A stretch of 64,000 nt of DNA from Antarctobacter albus (GCF_900101505.1 NZ_FMZI01000003.1:186001-250000), one strand, 5' to 3'; shown: positions 45,062 through 54,108, counted from the first letter of the stretch. Notes: generated from the letters alone by a model not told the origin. Made by a program: numbers and translations.

Positions 45062-45934
45062 ATGGCAGATGGAGCATATGACGATCGCGACGGCAAGATC
45101 TGGCTGGATGGTCAGATGGTGGACTGGCGGGCGGCAAATGTGCACGTACTGACCCACGGGCTGCACTACGCCAGCTCTGTCTTCGAGGGCGAGCGGTGCT
45201 ACAACGGCAAGATCTTCCTTTCGCGCAAGCATTCGGAACGGTTGCATTTCTCGGCCCGCGAGCTGGACTTCGAGATCCCTTATACCGTCGATGAGATCGA
45301 GGCCGCCAAGGTGGCCGTCCTTGCTGCCAACGGTCTGACCGACGCCTATGTTCGCGCCGTCGCATGGCGCGGCGCGGGACCGGACATGGGTGTCGCCTCG
45401 GCGCGCAACCCGGTTCGCCTGGCCATCGCGGCCTGGTCCTGGGGCAACTACTATGGCGACGCCAAGATGAAGGGCGCCAAGCTCGACATTTCCAAGTGGA
45501 AGCGCCCCTCGCCCGAAACCATCCCGGTCCACGCCAAGGCGGCTGGCCTTTACATGATCTGCACCACGTCGAAACACGCGGCAGAGGCCAAGGGCTGTTC
45601 CGACGCGCTGTTCATGGACTACCGCGGCTACGTGGCCGAGGCGACCGGGGCCAACATCTTCTTCGTCAAGGACGGAGAGGTGCACACGCCCAAGCCCGAT
45701 TGCTTCCTGAACGGGCTGACCCGCCAGACCGTCATCGGCATGCTGCAGGACAAGCAGATCAAGGTGCATGAGCGTCACATCATGCCCGAAGAGATGGAAG
45801 GCTTTGAACAGTGCTGGCTGACCGGCACCGCCGCCGAGGTCACGCCCGTGGGCCAGATCGGCGACTTCAACTTCGAGGTTGGCGCGATGACGCGCGAGAT
45901 CTCGGAAGATTATGAGAAGCTGGTCCGCAGCTGA
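45062..45934 (+). CDS. ilvE: Branched-chain amino acid aminotransferase
   Basis: This 290-residue fold-type IV PLP enzyme interconverts Val, Leu and Ile with their keto acids. HGLHYASSVFEGERCY, the Schiff-base Lys159 in PVHAKAAGLY and the phosphate-binding EATGANIFFV are present. The ATG at 45062 follows AGGAGAGAGAAG and gives the standard length; an in-frame ATG at 44993 would add 23 atypical residues. It ends at a strong terminator. Confidence 0.95.
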   Translation: MADGAYDDRDGKIWLDGQMVDWRAANVHVLTHGLHYASSVFEGERCYNGKIFLSRKHSERLHFSARELDFEIPYTVDEIEAAKVAVLAANGLTDAYVRAVAWRGAGPDMGVASARNPVRLAIAAWSWGNYYGDAKMKGAKLDISKWKRPSPETIPVHAKAAGLYMICTTSKHAAEAKGCSDALFMDYRGYVAEATGANIFFVKDGEVHTPKPDCFLNGLTRQTVIGMLQDKQIKVHERHIMPEEMEGFEQCWLTGTAAEVTPVGQIGDFNFEVGAMTREISEDYEKLVRS

Positions 45935-45959
45935 GCCAGCCATTCCGGACAGGAACATG

Positions 45960-45984
45960 CGGCGCCCCACCGGGGCGCCGTTTT
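45960..45984 (+). terminator. Intrinsic terminator of ilvE
   Basis: Perfect 9-bp stem CGGCGCCCC / GGGGCGCCG with loop ACC and TTTT, 25 nt after the ilvE stop. It touches the end of the convergent exoD gene. Confidence 0.88.
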
Positions 45985-46607
45985 CATATCAGGCCCGACC
46001 AGATCGAGCCGAGGATCAGAACCAGTACGCCGGCTTGCACATAGCCCGCCAGAAGGTAGATGCCGTCGCGGGTCATCACTCCGAACATCATCATCGACAC
46101 CGCCCCGGCAAAGAACGAGGTCACGAAGGGCAGGAGTTCCAGGATCGGCCAGGAAATCGCGATCAGCGTCACCGAGGCAAAGGCGAAGGGACGCAGCGCG
46201 CGCGAGCTGAGCAGCCGCAGGCGGCCGCTGCTGTGCCGGTCCATCCAACCGGCGGGCTTGCTGAGCCAGTTGATGGCGCGGTTCATCTTCCGCGCGCTGA
46301 TGCTGCGGCGGCAGAGGAATTTCGGCAGCCAGAGGTGCCGTCGCCCCAAGAGCGCCTGTGTCGACACAAGGATGGTGATCAACGCGCCGATGGTCGGCGT
46401 GCCGGGGATGCCGGACACGGGCGAGACCAGCACGATGGCCACGACAAGGATCACGGCCACAAACGACTGGTCCCCGACGCGGCTGAGAACCGTTTCGACA
46501 GAGATCCGCTCGGCGCCGTCTTCGGGGCGCATCGCCTCGAGCAGGTCGCCCAGACTTTGCGGATTGCGCACAGTTTCGGTGTCCGGCGCCTCTTGGGCGT
46601 CCTTCAT
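45984..46607 (-). CDS. ExoD family membrane protein
   Basis: This 207-residue protein has an N-terminal soluble part (SLGDLLEAM, ERISVETVLSRVGDQSFVAVIL) and about four transmembrane helices, matching ExoD of rhizobia, linked to exopolysaccharide production and alkaline tolerance. SGIPGTPTIGALITIL is the family core. It starts inside the end of the epimerase gene (4-nt overlap), so the two are co-translated; the functional link is not obvious. Confidence 0.9.
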   Translation of the reverse strand: MKDAQEAPDTETVRNPQSLGDLLEAMRPEDGAERISVETVLSRVGDQSFVAVILVVAIVLVSPVSGIPGTPTIGALITILVSTQALLGRRHLWLPKFLCRRSISARKMNRAINWLSKPAGWMDRHSSGRLRLLSSRALRPFAFASVTLIAISWPILELLPFVTSFFAGAVSMMMFGVMTRDGIYLLAGYVQAGVLVLILGSIWSGLI

Positions 46608-47470
46608 CCTCCGGACGCCTGTTCGGCGGCAAGAATGGCCGCCAGCGCGCTCTGGTAGTCGGGATAGCGCAGGGTCACGCCCAGTTCCTCCTTGATGCGC
46701 GCGTTGCAGACGCGCTTGCTTTCGCCGTAGAAACTGCGTGCCATCGGGCTGAGTTCCGCCTCTTCGAAGGGCACTTCGGGCGGGATCGGCATTCCCAGCA
46801 TCTCGGCGGCACAGGCGATCACGTCCTGCGGCGGGGCCGGGGCATCGTCGCACAGGTTGTAGGCCGCACCCGGATTGGGCCGCGCGATGGAGGCCCGCAG
46901 AACCTGCGCGATGTCCTCGACGTGGATCCGCGAAAAGACCTGGTTCGGCTTGATGATGCGGCGCGCGGTGCCCTTGCGCAGCTTGGCGAAGGGGCCGCGC
47001 CCGGGGCCATAGATGCCGGCAAGGCGGAAGATGTGCAGAGGCAGGCCGGGGACGGCGGCCCAGGCGGCCTCTGCCTCGACCCGGAGTTGTCCGCGCCGCG
47101 TGGCCGGGTCGAGAGGCGTGTCCTCAGTCACCCATCCGCCCTGGTGGTCGCCGTAAACCCCGGTGGTCGACAGGTAGCCCGCCCATTCGATGCGTGGCGC
47201 GCTCGCGGCGATGGCGGGGCCCACCAGCCGCAGCGCCGGGTCGCCCTCGGCGTCGGGGGCGGCGGACATCAACAGGTGCGTCGCGCGGCCCAGGGCCTTG
47301 GTCACGCTGTCCTCTTGCCAGAGGATCGGTGTCACGCCGGTTGCGCGCATGGCCTCCAGCTTGGCCGGGTCGCGTGTCGTGCCGATCACCTCCCACCCCT
47401 CGGACAGGAGAAGCGGCGCCAGCGCCCGTGCGGAAAATCCGTGGCCAAGAGAAAGCAGGGTCTTTGTCAT
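46604..47470 (-). CDS. NAD(P)-binding epimerase/dehydratase-like protein (YeeZ type)
   Basis: This 288-residue protein has an atypical Rossmann start LLSLGHGFSARALA, then STTGVYGDHQGGWV, with the Tyr of the active site, and FRLAGIYGPGR. This is the pattern of the short YeeZ/YlbE-like atypical SDR group. The substrate is unknown. The ATG at 47470 is used; seven more residues in frame upstream would reach into an inverted repeat (47491-47516). Confidence 0.88.
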   Translation of the reverse strand: MTKTLLSLGHGFSARALAPLLLSEGWEVIGTTRDPAKLEAMRATGVTPILWQEDSVTKALGRATHLLMSAAPDAEGDPALRLVGPAIAASAPRIEWAGYLSTTGVYGDHQGGWVTEDTPLDPATRRGQLRVEAEAAWAAVPGLPLHIFRLAGIYGPGRGPFAKLRKGTARRIIKPNQVFSRIHVEDIAQVLRASIARPNPGAAYNLCDDAPAPPQDVIACAAEMLGMPIPPEVPFEEAELSPMARSFYGESKRVCNARIKEELGVTLRYPDYQSALAAILAAEQASGG

Positions 47471-47490
47471 GCGCCCTAGGTGGCGCCGCA

Positions 47491-47516
47491 CGCGTCAAGA
47501 TGCAAGTCTTGACGCG
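47491..47516. repeat. Perfect inverted repeat with 10-bp arms
   Basis: CGCGTCAAGA (47491-47500) and TCTTGACGCG (47507-47516) flank a 6-nt spacer, 20 nt upstream of the epimerase-like gene and 140 nt upstream of the transglycosylase gene. Each arm carries a TTGACG, so both strands have a -35-like hexamer inside the repeat. It may be an operator or a leader hairpin. Confidence 0.5.
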
Positions 47517-47655
47517 ATGTCGCGGCCTGTGAGGTGGTCGGCACAGCGCCGCCGATCCGCGGTTGCGCGGCGGGCTTTCGCCGACACGACGTCAGCGGAC
47601 TCGCGCGGGCCGGGTCCGCGCGCTACGACAGCGCGCACCTTTCGGAGAGACTCGC

Positions 47656-48135
47656 ATGCTGGCCCGTCGCCTGTTCCTTTTGTCGGCTCTTGCCACCGTC
47701 GCCGCCTGTTCGACCGGACGGCGTGACCCCGTCGCAGCCGATCCCGCGCCGCGCGCGATCCCGCTGCACCCGAACGAGACGCCGGAACTGCGCGCCAAGA
47801 TCAACCGCTGGGCCGACCACTACGAACTGCCCCGTGGGCTGGTCCACCGGCTGGCCATCCGTGAGAGCACCCACAACCCCGCCGCGCGGGCCGGGCCTTA
47901 TTGGGGCCTGTTACAGATCCTGCCGCAAACCGCCCGCACGATGGGGTTCCAGGGCAAGAACAGCGATCTGCTGGATGCGGACACCAACCTGAAATACGGA
48001 CTGAAGTACCTCAAGGGCGCCTATATCGTGGCGGACGGGGACTGGGACAATTCGATCAAGTGGTATGCGCGGGGCTATTACTACGAGGCCAAGCGCAAGG
48101 GCCTGCTCTACGAAACCGGTCTCCGGACGCGCTAG
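47656..48135 (+). CDS. Lytic transglycosylase lipoprotein (SLT domain)
   Basis: This 159-residue lipoprotein has the lipobox TVAAC (Cys18) after a hydrophobic signal. An SLT domain follows with the catalytic Glu70 in LAIRESTHNP, GLLQILPQTARTMGF and NLKYGLKYL. It should cleave peptidoglycan from the outer membrane side of the periplasm. The domain is compact and no other module is present. GGAGAG precedes the ATG at 47656. Confidence 0.92.
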   Translation: MLARRLFLLSALATVAACSTGRRDPVAADPAPRAIPLHPNETPELRAKINRWADHYELPRGLVHRLAIRESTHNPAARAGPYWGLLQILPQTARTMGFQGKNSDLLDADTNLKYGLKYLKGAYIVADGDWDNSIKWYARGYYYEAKRKGLLYETGLRTR

Positions 48136-48170
48136 ACAGGCGGGCCGGGCTGCGCTTAGTCTGCGGTCCC

Positions 48171-48797
48171 ATGCAGGATGATCCCGATCTGGAAGCGGCC
48201 TATGCGCTGCAAACCCCCGACGACAACCGCAGGCTCTATGCCGACTGGGCCGCGACCTATGACGACGAATTTGCCGTCGACATGGACTACATGCTGCCGC
48301 TGCACGTGGCAGAGGCCTTTGCCTCTGTGGGTGGACAGGGGCCCGTGCTGGACCTTGGCGCCGGAACCGGCCTTCTGGGGGCGGCCCTAAAGACCTGCGG
48401 CATCGGCCCGGTGGATGCCACCGATCTCTCGCAAGAGATGCTGGACGTGGCCGGAACCAAGGGGCTGTATGCGCATCTGTTCACCGGAAACCTGCTGGAA
48501 ACTCTGCCGGTCGAGGACGGCGCCTACGCGGGTGCGGCCAGTTCAGGCACATTCACACACGGCCATGTCGGACCCGAGGCTCTGGACGAGGTGCTGCGCG
48601 TGGTGCGGCCGGGCGGCGTAGTGGCGCTGTCGATCAATGCGGAACACTGGGAGGCCAAGGGCTATGACGCCCGCCTGGCGGAGCTGGGCCCGCGCATCGC
48701 CGATCTGGCCGTGCGCGAGGTCCGTATTTTCGGGCCGGAAGCCTCCGGCCCGCATGCCAGGGATCTCAGCCGGGTGGTGACATTCACCCGGGCCTGA
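48171..48797 (+). CDS. SAM-dependent class I methyltransferase
   Basis: This 208-residue protein has the SAM-binding motif I VLDLGAGTGLLG, motif II VDATDLSQEML and the later EVLRVVRPGGVVALS. It has the short form of a Methyltransf_11/25 enzyme, with an N-terminal YADWAATYDDEF motif common in small-molecule methylases. The substrate is unknown. The ATG at 48171 follows the transglycosylase stop by 35 nt. Confidence 0.9.
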   Translation: MQDDPDLEAAYALQTPDDNRRLYADWAATYDDEFAVDMDYMLPLHVAEAFASVGGQGPVLDLGAGTGLLGAALKTCGIGPVDATDLSQEMLDVAGTKGLYAHLFTGNLLETLPVEDGAYAGAASSGTFTHGHVGPEALDEVLRVVRPGGVVALSINAEHWEAKGYDARLAELGPRIADLAVREVRIFGPEASGPHARDLSRVVTFTRA

Positions 48798-48814
48798 CAC
48801 TCGAAGCCTGACGT

Positions 48815-49570
48815 TCAGGTCGCGTAGTCCGAGCCTTCCTCATCGAGGATCGCCTTGAGTTCCTCAAGGTGGTGATGATCGCCACCGGGGTATTCCTCGA
48901 TCTCGCGGGCGGTCTTTTCGGCCACTTCGTCGCTGAGGATGTCCAGCGGCTGTCCCGTCTGCAGCGCGGTGACATAGACCTGGGCCGCGCGTTCGAACAT
49001 GTACATCCGGTTGAAGGTCTCGGCCACCGTGTCGCCGATCACCATGATGCCGTGGTTGCCCATGACCAGCGTCTTGACCTTGGGGTCTGCCATCAGTTCG
49101 GCGCAGCGCTTGCCCTCTTCCTCGAAGGCCAGTCCGCCGTACTGGTCATCCACCGCCTGCCGGTTGAAGAACATCGCCGCGTTCTGGTCCAGCGGCGGCA
49201 GGCGCTTGTCCTTGAGACAGGCCAGCACCGTGGCGTTGATCGAATGGACGTGCATCGCGCAACGCGCGTGCGGGCAGGCGCGGTGCAGCCCGCCATGCAG
49301 GCCCCAGGCGGTGGGGTCCGGCGCGCCGGGGCGGTTCAGGGTTTCGGGATCGTTGGCATCCACCACCAGCATGTCCGAGGCCTTGATGCGCGAGAAATGC
49401 TTGCGGTCGGGGTTCATCAGGAACTTGGTGCCGTCCTCGTTGATCGACAGGCTGAAATGATTGGCCACGGCCTCGTGCATGTTCAGCCGGACGGTCCAGC
49501 GAAAGGCGGCGGCCAGATCCACGCGTTCCTGCCAATGGTCGATGTTGGCGATGTTCTGCGGTGCGTTCAT
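48815..49570 (-). CDS. Class II aldolase/adducin family protein
   Basis: This 251-residue zinc enzyme-like protein has the His-x-His metal ligands in CAMHVHSINAT, a further His in GNHGIMVIGD and the phosphate-loop region NHFSLSIN. Relatives include fuculose-phosphate aldolase and adducin-like decarboxylases; the substrate is not evident. The ATG at 49570 follows GGGGGA; a longer frame is unsupported. It converges with the methyltransferase gene. Confidence 0.9.
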   Translation of the reverse strand: MNAPQNIANIDHWQERVDLAAAFRWTVRLNMHEAVANHFSLSINEDGTKFLMNPDRKHFSRIKASDMLVVDANDPETLNRPGAPDPTAWGLHGGLHRACPHARCAMHVHSINATVLACLKDKRLPPLDQNAAMFFNRQAVDDQYGGLAFEEEGKRCAELMADPKVKTLVMGNHGIMVIGDTVAETFNRMYMFERAAQVYVTALQTGQPLDILSDEVAEKTAREIEEYPGGDHHHLEELKAILDEEGSDYAT

Positions 49571-49605
49571 GAGGGTCCCCCGGTTAGCGTTACCGGGCGA
49601 CCCTA

Positions 49606-50088
49606 TCAGCGCCCGCAGCTTGCACGCAACGTGTCGTAGGCCAGCTGCGCGTCCCGGGTCTCCCAATGTCCTTTCAGGACGTCCATGTCGCCCGCATCGG
49701 CGAGGTGGACCTCGAATCCGATCTCGGCGCTTTCAAGGATGGTTTCGACCAGGCGTTCGGGGGAATCGCGATAGGTCCAGGCCCATTCCCCGCGTGAGCG
49801 GAACAGGACCTTGCGCGGACCCAGAAACAGCGCGTGATCGGCCGCGTCGTCGAAAATTGTGCCATCAGCGAAATCGATGAACATCGACACGCTTTCGTCC
49901 AGGTCCACGGTCAGCATCAGGCGGTCGTTGCCGGGCAGGCGCGTGTTCGTGGCCATCCAGCAATAACCGCGGTCCTCGAAGAGCGCCCAGTTTGCGATAC
50001 GCTCATGGCGCGTGATCTCTTGCTGGGCCAGTGCGGGCAGGGCCGCGGTGGCGAGGCCCGTCAGGGCGATGATCAAACGGTCGAGCAT
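49606..50088 (-). CDS. Exported protein of unknown function
   Basis: This 160-residue protein has a clear signal peptide (RLIIALTGLATAALPALA, cleavage near LA-QQ). The mature domain is mostly beta-predicted and contains RGYCWMATNTR and a Cys near the C-terminus, allowing one disulfide. It vaguely recalls IalB-like periplasmic proteins, without certainty. The ATG at 50088 is preferred over one seven codons upstream because it places the signal peptide at the N-terminus and has GGGG upstream. Confidence 0.7.
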   Translation of the reverse strand: MLDRLIIALTGLATAALPALAQQEITRHERIANWALFEDRGYCWMATNTRLPGNDRLMLTVDLDESVSMFIDFADGTIFDDAADHALFLGPRKVLFRSRGEWAWTYRDSPERLVETILESAEIGFEVHLADAGDMDVLKGHWETRDAQLAYDTLRASCGR

Positions 50089-50159
50089 CAGTCGGATCCC
50101 CTTGGCCAATGGTCGGGCCGTATGTCGATCATAGCTGTCCGGCCTGCCCGCGCAACGCC

Positions 50160-50579
50160 TCAGAGGGGACGCGACGGCACCCAGGCATAGCCGTTGGGAC
50201 AGATGAGAAAGGCCTCGCGCAAGCCGTGGGGTTTGTCCGTGGGCGGTTGCAGGATCAGCATCCCGTTGGCCTCTGCCTTTTCCGCTGCCCTGTCCGGGTC
50301 GCTGTCGTACAGGCGCAGTTCCGCCCCGGCGCCACGTGGCCCTGCCTCGGGCAGGAAGGACAGGTAGGGATTGGCCGAATATGTCCCGTCCGAGTGCAAC
50401 TGGAACACGGTTGCGCCATAGCGGATGATGGCGAAATCCGCGCTGACCCGAAGTGCGGTCATGCCAAAGACGGCCTCCAGCATGGCGGATTGACGGCGCA
50501 CGTCGCGCACCAGCAGGTTGATGCCCATCCCGCGCAGGGAGCCGCCGAAATCCTCGGCCGAAACAGTCTCGTAATCCAT
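50160..50579 (-). CDS. VOC (glyoxalase/bleomycin-resistance fold) family protein
   Basis: This 139-residue vicinal-oxygen-chelate protein contains INLLVRDV, SAMLEAVFGM, VFQLHSDGTY and EAFLICPNGYAWV, one two-module beta-alpha-beta unit. Activity and substrate cannot be deduced. The ATG at 50579 has AGGT about 7 nt upstream; an earlier in-frame start is less likely. It is divergent from amn. Confidence 0.85.
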   Translation of the reverse strand: MDYETVSAEDFGGSLRGMGINLLVRDVRRQSAMLEAVFGMTALRVSADFAIIRYGATVFQLHSDGTYSANPYLSFLPEAGPRGAGAELRLYDSDPDRAAEKAEANGMLILQPPTDKPHGLREAFLICPNGYAWVPSRPL

Positions 50580-50659
50580 GTCAGCACCTATGACCTTTTT
50601 CGCCAACTTGAACCCGGCGAACTTACCTGTCAACCTCCGGCCAAAATCAGGGGGTGGTG

Positions 50660-52144
50660 ATGCAGGACACGGCGGAAAATCTAGAGATCGTCACGCCCGA
50701 TGTGCCGGGGCAGGAAAGCTACGATGACGCCGATCAGGCGGTCGAGCGGCTGTGCGAACTCTACGACGCAGCGGCGATTTTCCTGCGTGACGGGTTCCTC
50801 AAGGCGATGTCGGACGGGCACCCGGGCGTGCGCCTGCGGGCCTATTACCCCGAGATCCGGCTGACCACGACGCGCTTTGACAAGATCGACAGCCGGCTCA
50901 GCTTTGGGCACGTGACGCAGCCGGGCACCTATGCCACCACGGTCACGCGCCCGCATCTGTTCCGCAACTACCTGTCGCAGCAGATCGGCCTGTTGCTGGG
51001 CAACCACGGCGTCAAGATCCGCATCGGCCTGTCGGCGACGCCCATGCCGGTGCATTTCGCCGTGGCCAATTTTCCGGACGTGACCGTCCCGCAGGAAGGC
51101 GCGGCCAATTTCGCGCTGCGCGATGTCTTTGATGTGCCGGACCTGACCACCACCAACGACGACATCGTCAATGGCCAGGCGCAGCCCGCCGCGGATGGGA
51201 CCTTGCCCCTGGCGCCCTTCACCGCGCAGCGGGTGGATTACTCGCTGGCGCGGCTGGCCCATTACACCGCGACCGGCCCCGAGCATTTCCAGAACCACGT
51301 CCTGTTCACCAACTACCAGTTCTACGTCGACGAATTCGAGGCCTACGCCCGTGCCATGTTGGCCGATCCCAACAGCGGCTACACCAGCTTTGTCAGCACC
51401 GGCAATGCCGAGATCACCGACCCGGAGGCGCCGCTGTTGTCGCCCGAGCGGATGCCGCAGATGCCCACCTATCACCTCAAGCGGGGCAAGCAGCAGGGCA
51501 TTACGCTGGTCAACATCGGGGTGGGGCCGTCGAACGCCAAGACCGCGACGGACCACATCGCCGTGCTGCGTCCGCACGCATGGCTGATGGTGGGGCATTG
51601 CGCGGGGCTGCGGAACTCGCAATCTCTGGGGGATTACGTCCTGGCCCATGCCTACCTGCGAGAGGACAAGGTGCTGGACGACGACCTGCCGGTCTGGGTG
51701 CCGATCCCGGCGCTGGCCGAGATCCAGATCGCGCTGGAAGACGCGGTCGAGGCCGAGACGCAATTGAGCGGTTTCGACCTCAAGCGCGTAATGCGGACCG
51801 GCACTGTTGCCTCGCTGGACAACCGCAACTGGGAGTTGCGCGAGAACGCAGGGCCGGTGAAACGGCTCAGCCAGTCGCGGGCCATCGCGCTGGACATGGA
51901 AAGCGCCACGATCGCGGCCAATGGATTCCGGTTCCGGGTGCCCTATGGCACCCTGCTCTGCGTCTCTGACCGGCCTCTGCACGGGGAGCTGAAGCTGCCC
52001 GGTATGGCCTCGGATTTCTATAGATCACAGGTCAGTCGGCACCTTCGCATTGGGATTCGTGCAATGGAAGCCTTGCGCGACATGCCGCTGGAACGTATCC
52101 ACAGCCGGAAACTGCGCAGTTTCGAAGAAACTGCGTTCTTGTGA
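50660..52144 (+). CDS. amn: AMP nucleosidase
   Basis: This 494-residue enzyme hydrolyses AMP to adenine and ribose-5-phosphate in purine homeostasis. An N-terminal AMP-nucleosidase-specific domain (AYYPEIRLT onward) is followed by a PNP/UDP-like catalytic domain with TLVNIGVGPSNAKT, HAWLMVGHCAGLR and the late ALDMESATIAANG. AGGGGG precedes the ATG at 50660; a GTG two codons earlier is possible. Length is typical. Confidence 0.95.
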   Translation: MQDTAENLEIVTPDVPGQESYDDADQAVERLCELYDAAAIFLRDGFLKAMSDGHPGVRLRAYYPEIRLTTTRFDKIDSRLSFGHVTQPGTYATTVTRPHLFRNYLSQQIGLLLGNHGVKIRIGLSATPMPVHFAVANFPDVTVPQEGAANFALRDVFDVPDLTTTNDDIVNGQAQPAADGTLPLAPFTAQRVDYSLARLAHYTATGPEHFQNHVLFTNYQFYVDEFEAYARAMLADPNSGYTSFVSTGNAEITDPEAPLLSPERMPQMPTYHLKRGKQQGITLVNIGVGPSNAKTATDHIAVLRPHAWLMVGHCAGLRNSQSLGDYVLAHAYLREDKVLDDDLPVWVPIPALAEIQIALEDAVEAETQLSGFDLKRVMRTGTVASLDNRNWELRENAGPVKRLSQSRAIALDMESATIAANGFRFRVPYGTLLCVSDRPLHGELKLPGMASDFYRSQVSRHLRIGIRAMEALRDMPLERIHSRKLRSFEETAFL

Positions 52145-52278
52145 CGTAGCGGAAACGGGCACAAAATGCACAATATAAGGGCCTGACGTGCCCCTAATCG
52201 TTGTGTTTTACCCCCATATCCGGTTTTATGTCGGATCAGAGGCCCAATGTAGAGACGGGCGGTGAAGGAGACCATGAA

Positions 52279-52566
52279 ATGGCGAAACCGATGACCAAGA
52301 CGCAGCTGGTGGCAGCACTGGCTGAAAAGATGGACGCGGACAAGAAGACGGCTGGTGCGGCACTGGACGCAATCGGCGAGATCATCACGGCCGAAGTGGC
52401 CGGCGGCGGCGCCGTGACCCTGCCCGGCGTGGGCAAGATCTATTGCCGTGAGCGCCCCGAGCGCATGGTGCGCAATCCCGCGACGGGCGAGCAGTTCAAG
52501 AAAGAAGCCGACAAGCAGGTCAAGGTGACCATTGCCAAGGCTCTCAAGGACAGCGTGAACGCCTGA
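52279..52566 (+). CDS. HU-family DNA-binding protein
   Basis: This 95-residue nucleoid protein has the N-terminal helical dimerisation part (MTKTQLVAALAEKM) and the beta-arm region VTLPGVGKIYCRERPERMVRNPATGEQ. The arm sequence RNPATGE matches HU/IHF, though the IYCRERPER part is unusual and basic. AAGGAG lies 8 nt before the ATG at 52279; an out-of-frame ATG sits 5 nt upstream. A strong terminator follows. Confidence 0.92.
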   Translation: MAKPMTKTQLVAALAEKMDADKKTAGAALDAIGEIITAEVAGGGAVTLPGVGKIYCRERPERMVRNPATGEQFKKEADKQVKVTIAKALKDSVNA

Positions 52567-52621
52567 TCCCGGCGCGCGCCTTTGCGGCGCGCCATCGGGA
52601 CCAAGGTCCCGGCAGAAATCT

Positions 52622-52656
52622 ACAAGGGGTCGCTGCGGCGGCCCTTTGTCTTTTTT
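52622..52656 (+). terminator. Intrinsic terminator of the HU-like gene
   Basis: Twelve-base-pair stem (ACAAGGGGTCGC with GCGGCCCTTTGT, two wobbles), loop TGCG, then CTTTTTT. A smaller GC-rich hairpin (52574-52592) lies between it and the stop. Confidence 0.88.
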
Positions 52657-52692
52657 GGCGGCTTCCCTGTGTTCGGCGATGTGCGGGTCATG

Positions 52693-53289
52693 TCAGGGGC
52701 CGGTCGGCGTATCGGTGCGCGGCGTCCACTCGTACTTGTGACCACCCGGGCCCTCCATCGGGATGTCCAGCATGGCGGCGCGTTCATAGACGACCTGCGT
52801 CGGCACGTTCAGCGTATCGGCGACCAGGTTCGCGCGCCCCTCGTACCAGAGGCTGCAGAACTCCTCGCGCGGCATTAGCAGCATCCGGGCAAAGCGCATC
52901 GCCTCTTTCTGGGCGGCACGGTTGGCGGGGCGATGCAGCGCCTGTATCCCGCAGCGCGGGTGTGCCTCGCGCGTGGTGGGGACATGCATGAGCCAGTAGC
53001 CGACCCCCATCGCGGCGATGAACCTGTCCTGGCGCGGCTTGCTTTTCCTGGGCAGCCAGATACAGGCCTTTCGGTCCAGCGGCACGTCCAGCAGGATTTC
53101 GTGCGGGGGTCCTGAATATTCCAGGTCGACGTTCAGGGCCCGGCACAAGGGATCCAGCGGCCCGCCGTCGCGCAGGGTCAGGCCGGGTGTCTGGGACATC
53201 ATGTCGTTTATCAGGTCCTCGATCTCGGCATCGGTGACGCCGGTCGCCATCGGCTCGACATAGGCATAGGATGGGTATCTGGACGGCAT
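52693..53289 (-). CDS. ImmA/IrrE-like protein without the zinc-binding HExxH
   Basis: This 198-residue protein keeps the ImmA/IrrE layout: IAAMGVGYWLMHVP where FTLAHELGHWLLH-type metalloprotease cores occur, then AQKEAMRFARMLLMPREEF and LVADTLNVPTQVVYERAAML. The HExxH residues are replaced by Met94, Gly95 and Tyr98, so peptidase activity is very unlikely. Active relatives cleave phage repressors or DdrO; this form may be a sensor or scaffold. No XRE-type repressor is adjacent. Confidence 0.7.
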   Translation of the reverse strand: MPSRYPSYAYVEPMATGVTDAEIEDLINDMMSQTPGLTLRDGGPLDPLCRALNVDLEYSGPPHEILLDVPLDRKACIWLPRKSKPRQDRFIAAMGVGYWLMHVPTTREAHPRCGIQALHRPANRAAQKEAMRFARMLLMPREEFCSLWYEGRANLVADTLNVPTQVVYERAAMLDIPMEGPGGHKYEWTPRTDTPTGP

Positions 53290-53412
53290 GGCAGCCTCCG
53301 CTAGGGCAAATCTTCGGGTTCATCGGCCAGGTTGCGGAGTTCTGTCACGCAAAGGGTTTCCAAACCCTCAAGAGGGGCGCAGTCCCATAAGATTGCAGGT
53401 TCTTTCCGGGTA

Positions 53413-54108
53413 TCAGCCCGTGGCGCAGTCGCTCAGCGATTGCCGCTGCCGCCCGTCGGCGTCGAAATTCGCCGGGGCCAGCCATGTCTCAAAGGCGGTG
53501 CGCCGCGCGGGCCATTCGCAATCGATCACCGAATACCAGGCGGTGTCGCGGTTGCGGCCCTTGTAGACCAGGGCCTGCCGGAAAATGCCCTCGAAAGTAA
53601 AGCCCAGCCGCAGCGCGGCCCGGCGCGACGGCGCGTTCAAGGCGTCGCATTTCCATTCGTAGCGGCGATAGCCGAGGTCCTCGAAGACATGGCGCATTAG
53701 CAGGTACTGCACCTCTGTTGCCGCGCGGGTGCCCTGCAACGCGGGCGAAAAGTGGATGAAGCCGACCTCGATGGAGGCGGCCTGCGGGTTGATCCGCAAG
53801 AGCGACAGGAACCCGACGGGACGATCATCGACCAGGACCGTGTAGAAAAGCGGATCGCGGCTGTTGGCCTTGGTCGCTGTCCAGGCACGGGCCGCGTCAC
53901 GGTCGGCAAAGGGCGTCTCGTCGCCCAGGTAGGTCCAGCCGGCGGGATCGGTGAAGACCTCGAAAAAGCTGTCGGCATGATCCGCCGACAGCGGCACCAG
54001 CGTCGCAACCTCGCCGCGCAAGGGGGTGTGCGGGGGCGGCGGGCGGGGCAGGTCCAGCTCGACGGGCAGCCCGATGGGCTGCCCGTATCCGTTCAGGCGA
54101 TAGTGCAT
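53413..54108 (-). CDS. GNAT-family N-acetyltransferase (RimJ/RimL type)
   Basis: This 231-residue protein has a GNAT core: VGFLSLLRINPQAASIEVGFIHFSPALQGTRAA covers the acetyl-CoA strand and loop, then WKCDALNAPSRRAALRLGFTFEGIFRQ. The second part is the RimJ/RimL-like arrangement found in small-molecule or protein N-acetyltransferases. It starts one base upstream of tpa's stop on the same strand, so it is probably co-transcribed with the taurine aminotransferase. Confidence 0.88.
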   Translation of the reverse strand: MHYRLNGYGQPIGLPVELDLPRPPPPHTPLRGEVATLVPLSADHADSFFEVFTDPAGWTYLGDETPFADRDAARAWTATKANSRDPLFYTVLVDDRPVGFLSLLRINPQAASIEVGFIHFSPALQGTRAATEVQYLLMRHVFEDLGYRRYEWKCDALNAPSRRAALRLGFTFEGIFRQALVYKGRNRDTAWYSVIDCEWPARRTAFETWLAPANFDADGRQRQSLSDCATG

